In this document: positions 44,223-50,666 of the stretch, piece by piece
Layout of the letters: each line of letters starts with the position of its first letter
How positions within the stretch are numbered: position 1 is the first letter of the stretch
Source of the DNA: Xylanibacter ruminicola
Lineage (GTDB): Bacteria; Bacteroidota; Bacteroidia; Bacteroidales; Bacteroidaceae
Assembly (NCBI RefSeq): GCF_900107775.1
Contig: NZ_FNRF01000005.1
Span: forward strand, 235,852-299,851
Reading direction: 5' to 3'
Length of the DNA: 64,000 bases
Position numbers and translations under genes: made by a program
Notes under the pieces: generated by a model
What the model was told of the DNA's origin: nothing
Databases searched by the model: none
The model's input: the letters and a program-made list of their open reading frames with translations, nothing else

Positions 44223-45005
44223 TTATCCCATCACCACGTCGAGCACCATCATCAGCACAAAACCGATGGCAAAGCCGATGGTGCTGAGGTTGGAGTGCTG
44301 ACCGCTTGAGGCTTCGGGGATAAGCTCCTCAATTACCACATAGAACATGGCGCCTGCGGCAAAGGCCAGCATATAGGGCATCATGGGCATGAGTAGCGAT
44401 GCCAGCAACAATACGGCAATGGCACCGATGGGCTCAACGGCTCCACTCAACGAGCCTATCAGGAATGAGCGCCACTTACTGTTGCCTGCTGCACGCATAG
44501 GCATAGAGATGATGGCACCTTCGGGCACATTCTGGATTGCGATACCCAATGATATGGCTACAGCACTGGCCAGCGAGATACTGGTGGTGCCACTATCGGC
44601 TCCAGCAAACACCACGCCCACAGCCATTCCCTCAGGCAGGTTGTGGATGGTTACTGCCAGGGCCAGCATGGCCGTCTTCGACAGATGTGAGCGCATACCC
44701 TCAGGCTTGTCGGTGCCTATGTGCAGGTGTGGCGTCAGTTCGTCGATAAGCAGCAGGAATCCCATACCCAACAGGAATCCTACAGCTGCAGGCATCACAC
44801 TCCACTTGCCACTATCGGCTCCCATCTCCATCGCCGGAATCAGCAGCGACCATACCGATGCCGCTACCATCACACCCGAAGCAAATCCCAACAAGGATTT
44901 CTGCAGTCTGTCCGACATTTCGCCCTTCATAAAGAACACAAAAGCCGAACCGAGCATGGTGCCCAGTAGCGGAATAAGCAATCCTATGATTAATGTTGTA
45001 GTCAT
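44223..45005 (-). CDS. ZIP-family metal transporter
   Basis: A 260-residue inner-membrane importer of zinc and related divalent metals, close to ZupT in pattern. Helix 4 carries HNLPEGMAVGVVFAG and helix 5 IQNVPEGAIISMPMR, the paired metal-binding segments, with VIEELIPEAS in helix 7. The ATG at 45005 is chosen because the longer TTG version would start inside the TATATTTG promoter (45014-45021). It is convergent with the HTCS gene, with stops directly adjacent, and is monocistronic. The second helix has Asn where many ZIPs have His, which affects metal choice. Confidence 0.9.
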   Translation of the reverse strand: MTTTLIIGLLIPLLGTMLGSAFVFFMKGEMSDRLQKSLLGFASGVMVAASVWSLLIPAMEMGADSGKWSVMPAAVGFLLGMGFLLLIDELTPHLHIGTDKPEGMRSHLSKTAMLALAVTIHNLPEGMAVGVVFAGADSGTTSISLASAVAISLGIAIQNVPEGAIISMPMRAAGNSKWRSFLIGSLSGAVEPIGAIAVLLLASLLMPMMPYMLAFAAGAMFYVVIEELIPEASSGQHSNLSTIGFAIGFVLMMVLDVVMG

Positions 45006-45013
45006 AACGCCGG

Positions 45014-45021
45014 CAAATATA
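45014..45021 (-). promoter_or_regulatory. -7 element TATATTTG of the ZIP gene
   Basis: Leftward TATATTTG directly follows the T-tract of hairpin copy 3 and lies 8 bases before the ATG. Confidence 0.6.
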
Positions 45022-45027
45022 AACAAA

Positions 45028-45062
45028 AAATCCCAAAGCAGTGCTATTATGCTTTGGGATTT
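45028..45062 (-). terminator. TCCCAAAGC hairpin terminator, copy 3
   Basis: A 13-bp perfect stem (AAATCCCAAAGCA with TGCTTTGGGATTT) ends the small gene at 45,080 leftward and is fused to the ZIP promoter. Loop and flanks match copy 5 at 47,965 except for one base. Confidence 0.8.
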
Positions 45063-45079
45063 AACTTTTGTTGAAATGA

Positions 45080-45418
45080 TTACTGAAAATTCGGCATATT
45101 CATCTCGCCGCCCAACAGAAACTCACGGATTCGGCGCTGCGAGTAGAACTGTGGCTTCAGTCGGAGATAGCCTTCGTACTGATCGTCGGATAGCAACTTG
45201 CGTAACTTCTTATCATATTTCGTTTGCTTCTCGTCTAACATCAGTTCTCTCACCATCCTTCTGGTCATCTGTTCCTGAGTTATTCGCTTCATTCGCTGTG
45301 GCCTCATAGCCATTTCGGGCATACCGTCTTTTGGCTGAGTCTCGTCTACACTCTGTGCCATTGCCCCTGCTGTCAGCATCAAGGCAACGGTCATCATTAT
45401 TTGTCTCATCTGTTTCAT
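45080..45418 (-). CDS. Small periplasmic protein, DUF4890/Spy-like
   Basis: A 112-residue exported protein: signal peptide (ALMLTAGAMA|Q), then a Met/Arg/Lys-rich helical region (PEMAMRPQRMKRITQEQMTR) with LxxxQ patterns (LMLDEKQTKYDKKLRKLLSDDQYEGYLRL). This resembles DUF4890 and Spy/CpxP-type periplasmic chaperones or metal sensors. It is monocistronic, with promoter TATTTTTG at 45448-45455. The neighbouring ZIP transporter is in the same direction but separated by a terminator, so a joint metal role is only a possibility. Confidence 0.65.
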   Translation of the reverse strand: MKQMRQIMMTVALMLTAGAMAQSVDETQPKDGMPEMAMRPQRMKRITQEQMTRRMVRELMLDEKQTKYDKKLRKLLSDDQYEGYLRLKPQFYSQRRIREFLLGGEMNMPNFQ

Positions 45419-45447
45419 ATCTATAAGCTTTTATAATTTTCGTGTTG

Positions 45448-45455
45448 CAAAAATA
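45448..45455 (-). promoter_or_regulatory. -7 element TATTTTTG of the small periplasmic protein gene
   Basis: Leftward TATTTTTG, 30 bases before the ATG at 45418. Confidence 0.5.
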
Positions 45456-45565
45456 GTGTATCACCGTGACATTCAGAAATTTATTCAGTTAAGCGTCCGA
45501 TTCATTCAGCGAACTGAGTGATTGATTACCGAGTTTTAGGTATTGCGCACCTTATTTATTTGGCG

Positions 45566-45573
45566 TACCTTTG
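45566..45573 (+). promoter_or_regulatory. -33/-7 promoter of the methyltransferase gene
   Basis: TACCTTTG is preceded at exactly 19 bp by TTG (45544-45546), a textbook Bacteroidetes promoter. The ATG follows 27 bases later. Confidence 0.65.
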
Positions 45574-45599
45574 CACTCAGTAATCAAATATAAACAACA

Positions 45600-46211
45600 A
45601 TGGGATTATTAAAGTCATTTTTCAGTCAGTGTGCACGACCTGAAGGAACTCTGGGACGTGCAATGTTGTGTTTCATGAACTATACGCATGCTCCACTTAC
45701 CAACTGGGGACTGAAGCTTGTGCATGTACAAGACGGATGGACTATGCTTGATGTGGGTTGCGGCGGAGGTTTTACTATCCGCAGATTGCTTAGCAGGAGT
45801 AAGGATGCGCAGGTGTATGGTATCGACATCTCGGAGGAAAGCGTAACCAAAGCCAGAAAAGTAAATGCCGACGTGCTTGACAAGCAGGTGTATGTAACTC
45901 AGGGCTCAGCCGAACAGTTACCTTATAGCGACGAGATGTTCGACCTTGTGACAGCTGTTGAAACGGTGTATTTCTGGCCCAACCTACCTGACTGTTTGCA
46001 GGAGGTGCGCCGCGTACTGAAACCTGGGGGAAAGTTTGCCATCATGGTTGAGGTGGTGGATAGCGACTCGAAGTGGACCAGCATTGTGGAGGGCATGACT
46101 GCCTATACACCTGAGCAACTGAAAACATTGCTTGATGATGCAGGATTCATCCAAACCGAAATCCATCGCAAAAAGCCGACTTATGCTACAATTATGGGCT
46201 TAAAAGCATAA
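45600..46211 (+). CDS. Class I SAM-dependent methyltransferase
   Basis: A 203-residue cytoplasmic methyltransferase of the Methyltransf_11/UbiE-like group. Motif I is MLDVGCGGGFTIRRLL (about 50-65), followed by VYGIDISEESV, QGSAEQLPYSDEMFDLVTAVE and the post-motif VRRVLKPGGKFAIM. Substrate is not indicated. It is monocistronic, with a good promoter upstream and a convergent neighbour 12 bp beyond its stop. Confidence 0.88.
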   Translation: MGLLKSFFSQCARPEGTLGRAMLCFMNYTHAPLTNWGLKLVHVQDGWTMLDVGCGGGFTIRRLLSRSKDAQVYGIDISEESVTKARKVNADVLDKQVYVTQGSAEQLPYSDEMFDLVTAVETVYFWPNLPDCLQEVRRVLKPGGKFAIMVEVVDSDSKWTSIVEGMTAYTPEQLKTLLDDAGFIQTEIHRKKPTYATIMGLKA

Positions 46212-46223
46212 TCGGCGTATCGA

Positions 46224-47063
46224 TTAATAAGCATACACCAGTCCGTATTTCTCGTGTAGTTGGCGCAGGGTGCCGTCGGCCTTCATCTGACTGATGACGT
46301 CGTTTACCAGTTGCAGCAGGTCGTCCTGTCCCTGCCGCATCAGTACACCTATCTCGCCATGGGTAAAGGGGGCATTCAATAGCGGGGCTGCCAGTCGGGT
46401 ATCGGTCTGTATATAATAAGGTGCCTCGGTAATCTCGGTTATCATCACATCGGCTTGGCCCTCGGCTATGAGCGATGGTATCTCCTCGTTCTTATCATGC
46501 ACAATGATGGTGGCATGAGTAAGATTCTGGTTGGCAAACTTCTCGTTCAGTCCGCCAGGGTTCACCATCACACGTACATCGGGCTTATCGATATCTGCCA
46601 GTTTCTGGTAGCGGTCGGCCTCGGATGCCCGGCACAGAATGGTTTTACCATTAGCCAGATAGCCATCGCTCATCAGCATGGTTTGTTTGCGGGCATCGGT
46701 GATGGTGATGCCGCCAATGGCCAGATCGAATGCTTGCGGATTGGACGTAACATCGGTAGAAAGTGTAGGCCACGAGGTTGGCACAAACTGTATGTTTACG
46801 CCCAGGCGCTTGGCAATCTGACCAGCCACCTCGATACCGAATCCCCAGTAGGTGCCGTCGGCCTCGCGGAAGGTTAACGGACGATAATCGCCCGTAGTGC
46901 CAATCAGGATGGTGCCACGCTCCTGAATACGGTTGATGGTGGGCTGGTTTACTATGATAGTATTATCCTTGCTTACCGTACACGAGGCAAACGATACCAT
47001 ACTACCTAACAATACGGTGCTAAGGAATAAAAAGATAAATTTTCGTACTTGTATTCTCATCAT
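46224..47063 (-). CDS. Exported PheC-like cyclohexadienyl (prephenate/arogenate) dehydratase
   Basis: A 279-residue SBP_bac_3-fold protein with a lipoprotein-type signal (MVSFASC). It carries the run of residues seen in Pseudomonas PheC: TTGDYRPLTFREADGTYWGF, FVPTSWPTL, DLAIGGITIT, VNPGGLNEKFANQNL, HATIIVHDKNE and EGQADVMITEITEA. PheC is a periplasmic enzyme that makes phenylpyruvate from prephenate or phenylalanine from arogenate, and differs from transport-binding proteins in the VNPGGxNEKFA stretch. There are no ABC permease or ATPase genes nearby, which supports an enzyme over a transporter subunit. An amino-acid-binding lipoprotein remains the alternative. Confidence 0.75.
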   Translation of the reverse strand: MMRIQVRKFIFLFLSTVLLGSMVSFASCTVSKDNTIIVNQPTINRIQERGTILIGTTGDYRPLTFREADGTYWGFGIEVAGQIAKRLGVNIQFVPTSWPTLSTDVTSNPQAFDLAIGGITITDARKQTMLMSDGYLANGKTILCRASEADRYQKLADIDKPDVRVMVNPGGLNEKFANQNLTHATIIVHDKNEEIPSLIAEGQADVMITEITEAPYYIQTDTRLAAPLLNAPFTHGEIGVLMRQGQDDLLQLVNDVISQMKADGTLRQLHEKYGLVYAY

Positions 47064-47091
47064 CAGGTATTAATGTTTTCATAATGCGCGG

Positions 47092-47099
47092 CAAATATA
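47092..47099 (-). promoter_or_regulatory. -7 element TATATTTG of the PheC-like gene
   Basis: Leftward TATATTTG, 28 bases before the ATG, attached to hairpin copy 4. Confidence 0.6.
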
Positions 47100-47105
47100 A
47101 ACAAA

Positions 47106-47140
47106 AAATCCCAAAGCCATACCATTTGGCCTTGGGATTT
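47106..47140 (-). terminator. TCCCAAAGC hairpin terminator, copy 4
   Basis: AAATCCCAA plus GCC pair with GGC plus TTGGGATTT (one mismatch); TTTTTTG follows leftward. It ends the MBL-fold gene and leads into the next promoter. The 3' flank TTAACTTTTGTTGAA is shared with copy 3. Confidence 0.8.
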
Positions 47141-47165
47141 AACTTTTGTTGAATTCTGTCTCTAA

Positions 47166-47912
47166 TTACAGCGTCATTACCCGTTTCATCTCCAGATTCT
47201 CGTAGCCCTCGGGACAGTGGGTTGAGAGATAAACGGTGGGATTCTGCTGGATAAACTTGCGCACACGATCGAGTGTTTGGCGGGCAGCCTGGATATCCTC
47301 GAACACGATACTTAGCTTATTGGCTTTCAAGGCTGCATCGCAATAAGTCACGTCGCCGTGCATCATAAAATAAAGTCCATCGTTCTCAGCAATGATAATG
47401 CTGTTGCCCTTGGTGTGCCCCTTGGCCTCGATAAACCAAATGCCATCGGCCACTTTTTCGGCTCGTGGGAAGTTCTTGAACGATTCCTTGTATTCCGAAC
47501 GGATGATGTTTCCACCTTCTGGTAGTTTCATGGCGTCGGCATCCTCGGGCGAAATATACACCTTGGCATTGGGGAAATACTGGATGGCAGCCGAGTGGTC
47601 GGGATGCTTGTGCGTGATAAGAATCTTTGTTACCTGCTCAGGCTTGTAGCCCAACTCGGCAAAGGCCTCCATATAATCCTTCACTTTCTCGCCCATATAG
47701 AGTGGCGCGCCCAGTTTCTTCTCAGGTGCCTTAAAGTCGTTCTGGAATCCAGTGTCGACCAGAATCACCTCGTTGCCAGTGTCAATCAAAAAGTTCTGCA
47801 AACTGCTGCGGTAGATAATCTGCTCGTCGGTACCTTCCTTACCTTCACCGCCAAAGGCAAACTGCTGGTTCATAAAACCGCCATCGAACATGCGAATTGC
47901 TTTAATCTCCAT
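47166..47912 (-). CDS. MBL-fold metallo-hydrolase (lactonase-like)
   Basis: A 248-residue metallo-beta-lactamase-fold hydrolase. The di-zinc motif HxHxDH is present as THKHPDHS (about residues 100-107), with the next ligands in EAKGHTKGNS and MMHGDVTYCD, and a terminal STHCPEG. Overall pattern (LIDTGNEVILVDTGFQNDF) resembles N-acyl-homoserine lactonase AiiA relatives, but many such proteins act on other esters or lactones. No signal peptide. It is monocistronic, with promoter TATATTTG at 47951-47958. Confidence 0.85.
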   Translation of the reverse strand: MEIKAIRMFDGGFMNQQFAFGGEGKEGTDEQIIYRSSLQNFLIDTGNEVILVDTGFQNDFKAPEKKLGAPLYMGEKVKDYMEAFAELGYKPEQVTKILITHKHPDHSAAIQYFPNAKVYISPEDADAMKLPEGGNIIRSEYKESFKNFPRAEKVADGIWFIEAKGHTKGNSIIIAENDGLYFMMHGDVTYCDAALKANKLSIVFEDIQAARQTLDRVRKFIQQNPTVYLSTHCPEGYENLEMKRVMTL

Positions 47913-47950
47913 AATCGTACTTGTTTTGTTGGGTTAGTAATAAATCTTTG

Positions 47951-47958
47951 CAAATATA
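47951..47958 (-). promoter_or_regulatory. -7 element TATATTTG of the MBL-fold gene
   Basis: Leftward TATATTTG attached to hairpin copy 5, 38 bases before the ATG at 47912. Confidence 0.6.
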
Positions 47959-47964
47959 AACAAA

Positions 47965-47999
47965 AAATCCCAAAGCCGTGCTATTATGCTTTGGGATTT
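47965..47999 (-). terminator. TCCCAAAGC hairpin terminator, copy 5
   Basis: AAATCCCAAAGC pairs with GCTTTGGGATTT over 12 bp; TTTTTTG follows leftward. It directly follows the stop of the gene remnant at 48,020, so it appears to be a terminator that outlived its gene. Confidence 0.75.
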
Positions 48000-48019
48000 A
48001 ATAATTATTGTGTAATCTG

Positions 48020-48148
48020 TTATGCTTTCACTCCTATGATGGCATGCCAATCACTCTTTTCGATGAATGAATCGGGGGCTTGACTGAATATATTTCCTGA
48101 TGCCGTTGGGATAATTTGTGTGCGATTAACTTTTTTAACTGGGGGTGA
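48020..48148 (-). pseudogene. Truncated 3' end of an unrecognised gene
   Basis: Leftward, an open frame of 42 codons with no start encodes NRTQIIPTASGNIFSQAPDS and then WHAIIGVKA before a TAA at 48,020, followed by the terminator hairpin copy 5. Composition and ending look like a real protein C-terminus; upstream the frame meets a TAG at 48,149 and unrelated sequence begins. I read this as a gene cut off at the left edge of the accessory island. I cannot name the family. Confidence 0.45.
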
Positions 48149-48188
48149 CTAACCTGTCAGGGGACGGTTCTGTGGCAGCTGAAAATGC

Positions 48189-48230
48189 AAAAAAAAACAG
48201 GCTGATATCCGGGTTAGGGATACCAGCCTG
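48189..48230 (-). terminator. Strong leftward terminator
   Basis: A 13-bp stem with one mismatch (CAGGCTG...ATCC with GGAT...CAGCCTG) is followed leftward by nine Ts. It would end transcripts coming from the smalltalk/HU genes. Confidence 0.8.
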
Positions 48231-48492
48231 ATTGGGTTATAGCATCCGCCAGGCGCGGAGCAGAGGGATGGGATCGCGACAGTTGGGACCGTTCTCCTGG
48301 ATGGCCATGGCGAAATCCAAAAGTAGGGGCAAAAAATTGCCATTTTTATCCAAAAGTAGGGGCAAAACATTTTGAGATTTCTACAAATTCCCCCAGGCTT
48401 CGATTTGAAACCTGGGGGTAATAGAGCCTGCTGCAGTATGCGTGGCGGGCCGCGCAAGTGCAGGTCCTTGGCTATTTTACATGGCGCCCATA

Positions 48493-48525
48493 CCGCTCGG
48501 CTATGCCGCTTGGCTTGTCCAAGAA
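48493..48525. repeat. Palindromic repeat, family A core
   Basis: CCGCTCGGCT...GCCGCTTGGC...CCAAGAA matches the repeat inside the AraC gene (13,371-13,427) and, less closely, the one in the TolC gene. Here it lies just past the smalltalk stop, next to a GGGGCTAAGCCCC palindrome. Confidence 0.55.
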
Positions 48526-48542
48526 CTCGTGGCGCTTCGGGG

Positions 48543-48644
48543 CTAAGCCCCGATGCACGATGTCGTGCCTAGGGCCGTTACTATCGCAGTTGCGATACTG
48601 GCAATCATCTGCACGATAAACTTCAATGTCTCTTTCTTTGTCAT
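48543..48644 (-). CDS. Smalltalk protein (33 residues)
   Basis: Leftward ATG at 48,644 opens MTKKETLKFIVQMIASIATA followed by IVTALGTTSCIGA and TAG. This matches the Bacteroidetes smalltalk family: about 30 residues, MxKKExxKxIxQ start, one hydrophobic helix and a closing GTTSC. Smalltalk genes usually sit between an HU-like gene and an N-acetylmuramoyl-L-alanine amidase gene; here the HU-like gene is upstream as expected, but the amidase is missing. Its function is not established. It is too short for most gene finders. Confidence 0.8.
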   Translation of the reverse strand: MTKKETLKFIVQMIASIATAIVTALGTTSCIGA

Positions 48645-48686
48645 AGTTACTTTTCGCTTTTTTAGTTCATACTTCGGGTTAATTTT

Positions 48687-48782
48687 GGCACGGACAACAC
48701 GGCTCTCTTTTAGAGAAACGCAGCCTTTTATTTGGCTATAACCGTGTTCTTTTTTTAAAAAAAAGGCCGTGTAATCCGTGCC
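48687..48782 (-). ncRNA. Cloverleaf-like structured element between HU and smalltalk
   Basis: Outer arms of 17 bp (48,687-48,703 and 48,766-48,782; GGCACGGA..ACACGGC, 15 of 17 paired) enclose three further hairpins in the leftward strand: CTTTTTTT/AAAAAAAG, AGCC/GGCT and TCTC/GAGA. The fold is a closed four-stem shape, beginning six bases after the HU-like stop. It could be a processed RNA, an mRNA stabiliser, or a DNA-level mobile palindrome. Confidence 0.4.
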
Positions 48783-48788
48783 TAAAAC

Positions 48789-49337
48789 TTAGTCGCCGTA
48801 CGACTCGTCATCGTCACCACCACCGGTATTACCGCCAGTGTTTCCACCGCCTCCGGTATTACCGCCAGTGCTTGGCTGGGTATTCTCATTATCCTCCACG
48901 TCGCCACTATCGGTACTGGTCACGCGCTTCACCTCCTTGCCGTCGCGGTCAAAGCAGGTAATCTGCACGGCAGTCTTCGAGAGCTCCTCCTTCAGATCGG
49001 TGTCGGGGGTAAAGATAATGCGTCGACTCGAAATCAGTCCGGCCTTAACCTCTTCAACCTTCTCCACACTCTTGGCGCGCAATCCGAATCGCATGGTTCC
49101 CAGTCCGGGCAGCGCAACCGAGTGACCTTCGGTGGCCCACGCCTTGATAACCTCGCCGGCAGCATCCCAACACGCCTGCATCACTCCCTTGCTCACGCCG
49201 CTGCGCAGAGCCGCCTCCTTAATCACCTTGTCCTGAGTCAGAGCCGTGTAGAGCTCCGGCATCATCACGTAACGATACTTACCAGCATACTTGCCGATGT
49301 TCTGCAACTGTTCCTTAGCTTTTACTTTCAATGCCAT
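48789..49337 (-). CDS. HU-family DNA-binding-like protein with glycine-rich tail
   Basis: A 182-residue protein of the HU/IHF-like group found beside smalltalk and VirE genes in Bacteroidetes. Residues about 10-130 cover the HU-like fold (YRYVMMPELYTALTQDKVIK, HSVALPGLGTMRFGLRAKSV, RRIIFTPDTDLKEELSKT). The tail from about 150 is low complexity, Gly/Asn/Asp with TGGNTGGG repeats. The ATG at 49,337 (MALKVKAK) is chosen; the longer frame runs back through TTTAATGTTTAATC repeats. The promoter is TACCTTTG at 49,478-49,485, leaving a leader of about 135 bases. Confidence 0.8.
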   Translation of the reverse strand: MALKVKAKEQLQNIGKYAGKYRYVMMPELYTALTQDKVIKEAALRSGVSKGVMQACWDAAGEVIKAWATEGHSVALPGLGTMRFGLRAKSVEKVEEVKAGLISSRRIIFTPDTDLKEELSKTAVQITCFDRDGKEVKRVTSTDSGDVEDNENTQPSTGGNTGGGGNTGGNTGGGDDDESYGD

Positions 49338-49477
49338 AATCTTTAAATGTTTAATGTTTAATCTTTTAATGTTTAATCTCTCTCGCTGTCGCATTTCAAT
49401 CGAAAAATCCGCCTCCCCCGTGGGCCCGTAAAATTTTTCTCGTGGGCGCGTATATTTCTTCTCTCAAATTGACAATG

Positions 49478-49485
49478 CAAAGGTA
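49478..49485 (-). promoter_or_regulatory. -7 element TACCTTTG of the HU-like gene
   Basis: Leftward TACCTTTG about 140 bases before the chosen ATG; no closer promoter is visible. Confidence 0.5.
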
Positions 49486-49557
49486 CGGCATTATGGTTGC
49501 GGTCCTCGAATTCTTTCGGAATAAAATCGCGTGTTTTTCGAGATATTTTTGGTGCTG

Positions 49558-49707
49558 GTCAAAATGGTCAAGGTCAAAATGGTCAAAATCGAAAAATCAA
49601 CTGTCAAAATCCGTCACTATAATATAAATATTTATATTTATATATAGTGAGCAAATAACCGCGTTTCCGAAATCGAAAATGACCAAAATGACCTTGACCA
49701 AATGACC
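49558..49707. repeat. Inverted array of GGTCAAAAT iterons around an AT-rich core
   Basis: Left arm 49,558-49,595 has GGTCAAAAT units; right arm 49,674-49,707 has the inverse TGACCAAAA/TGACCTTGACC units. Between them CACTATA and TATAGTG close a core made only of A and T. A 28-base piece of the left arm (49,568-49,595) recurs exactly at 60,323-60,350. The layout is like a replication or partition origin or a large operator. Confidence 0.6.
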
Positions 49708-49794
49708 ACGACGTTAAGGTTGTTAAATCGGGTAAAAACTACGGGAAAAAATTAAAAACCCCGTAAGTTTTGCTCGTTATTCAAAAAATATTTT

Positions 49795-49802
49795 TATCTT
49801 TG
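49795..49802 (+). promoter_or_regulatory. -7 element TATCTTTG of the AbiEi gene
   Basis: TATCTTTG, 25 bases before the ATG at 49,828, with a TTTTG 22 bases upstream. Confidence 0.6.
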
Positions 49803-49827
49803 CAGCGGTATTTCATATATCATCATT

Positions 49828-50403
49828 ATGGATATTAACGAGAAAATAAAACAGCAGGGTGGCATGGTTATGGCCTCTGAACTGGATAGCGCAGAGTATA
49901 AGCGCCTGCAGCGAGCCGTAAAGCGTGGCGAAGTAGTAAAGTTGCGTCGTGGTGTTTATGCTGAACCTACAGCACTTTTCAACACCATGATTGATGTAGA
50001 GCGTATGGTGCCAGGTGGTGTAGTTTGTCTGTATAATGCGTGGGCGTACCATCAGCTATGTACTACAGTGCCACCTGCTTTCTGTATAGCCATTGATGAG
50101 AAAAGAAAACTGAAGATATCTGCCGAACTACCTATCACGTTGTATTATTGGAAGAAGGAGAATCTGGATTTCGGCATTGAACAGCGCGAGATTTCGGGAC
50201 ATTCGGTACGTATCACCGACTTGGAACGTAGTGTTTGTGATGCAGCTAAATATCGTAATAAGATAGGTCTGGATATCTTTGCAGAAGTTCTGCGTACCTA
50301 TCTGCGCAAGGATGGTCGTAGCCTTGGAAGGCTGATGGAATATGCCAAGAAATTGCGAGTAGAAAAAGTATTGAAAAACTATATTGAAATAGCCATAGAA
50401 TGA
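49828..50403 (+). CDS. abiEi: AbiEi-family type IV antitoxin / transcriptional regulator
   Basis: A 191-residue protein with an N-terminal winged-helix segment (IKQQGGMVMASELDSAEYKR, RAVKRGEVVKLRRGVYAEP) and the AbiEi C-terminal region (VRITDLERSVCDAAKYRNKI, IFAEVLRTYLRKDGRSLGRL). In complete AbiE phage-exclusion systems AbiEi represses the operon and counteracts the AbiEii nucleotidyltransferase toxin. Here the downstream toxin gene is wrecked (50,400-50,617), though the ATGA overlap typical of the operon remains. The antitoxin itself looks intact. Confidence 0.85.
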   Translation: MDINEKIKQQGGMVMASELDSAEYKRLQRAVKRGEVVKLRRGVYAEPTALFNTMIDVERMVPGGVVCLYNAWAYHQLCTTVPPAFCIAIDEKRKLKISAELPITLYYWKKENLDFGIEQREISGHSVRITDLERSVCDAAKYRNKIGLDIFAEVLRTYLRKDGRSLGRLMEYAKKLRVEKVLKNYIEIAIE

Positions 50404-50617
50404 ATAAAGAGATTAAGAATCACGCTGAGTCTGTAAAATGGGCACAATTATTTATCAGATGTCGGTTGATATAGGTTTTGGCGATGTGGTTACGCCAAAG
50501 CCAGCATTGGTTGACTTTCCGCTATTGCTTGACGATATCCCTGCGATACACATCAAGGCTTATTCGCTAGAAACTGTAGTGGCTGAGAATTTTTTTTGCA
50601 GCAAATTGATTTTTTAG
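50400..50617 (+). pseudogene. Decayed AbiEii nucleotidyltransferase toxin
   Basis: The frame opens at ATG 50,400, overlapping the abiEi stop, with MNKEIKNHAESVKWAQLF, then hits a stop after about 21 codons. In another frame the sequence continues as VDIGFGDVVTPKPALVDFPL and then LDDIPAIHIKAYSLETVVAE, a typical mid-AbiEii stretch, before ending in unrelated residues at 50,617. Most of a protein of about 280 residues is missing, including the GSxxxxxxD nucleotidyl-transfer motif and the rest of the C-terminus. No active toxin can be made. Confidence 0.75.
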
Positions 50618-50649
50618 CCTTGATGTTACTTTTTTTGCGAAAGTTTTTG

Positions 50650-50657
50650 TATCTTTG
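50650..50657 (+). promoter_or_regulatory. -7 element TATCTTTG deciding the start of the nuclease-like gene
   Basis: TATCTTTG ends 9 bases before the ATG at 50,667, so the earlier in-frame TTG (50,655) lies inside the promoter and is rejected. Confidence 0.6.
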
Positions 50658-50666
50658 CAAGCAATT

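Larger units (their letters stand above)
48149..48542. other. Gene-poor island edge with repeats
   Basis: No convincing gene. It holds a leftward terminator (48,189-48,230), a leftward open frame without a good start ending at 48,237 (last codons from ATG at 48,308 read MAIQENGPNCRDPIPLLRAW), two direct 20-bp copies of ATCCAAAAGTAGGGGCAAAA (48,315-48,334 and 48,348-48,367) and a family A palindromic core (48,493-48,525). Confidence 0.5.
49338..49827. other. Intergenic region with repeats, two outward promoters and a large inverted iteron array
   Basis: No gene. From left: TTTAATGTTTAATC tandem repeats (49,342-49,378); a leader with two CGTGGGC.CGTA copies; the leftward HU promoter (49,478-49,485); an inverted array of TGACC/GGTCA units (49,558-49,707) around an AT-only core; and the rightward AbiEi promoter (49,795-49,802). 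Confidence 0.6.

Noticed and set aside
46224..47063. Amino-acid ABC transporter binding protein
   Set aside because: The fold is the same, but PheC-specific stretches are present and no permease or ATPase gene is nearby. Kept only as the alternative.
48149..48457. A 102-codon leftward frame at the island edge
   Set aside because: It runs through a strong terminator and a direct repeat (giving CPYFWI twice) and has no protein-like pattern.
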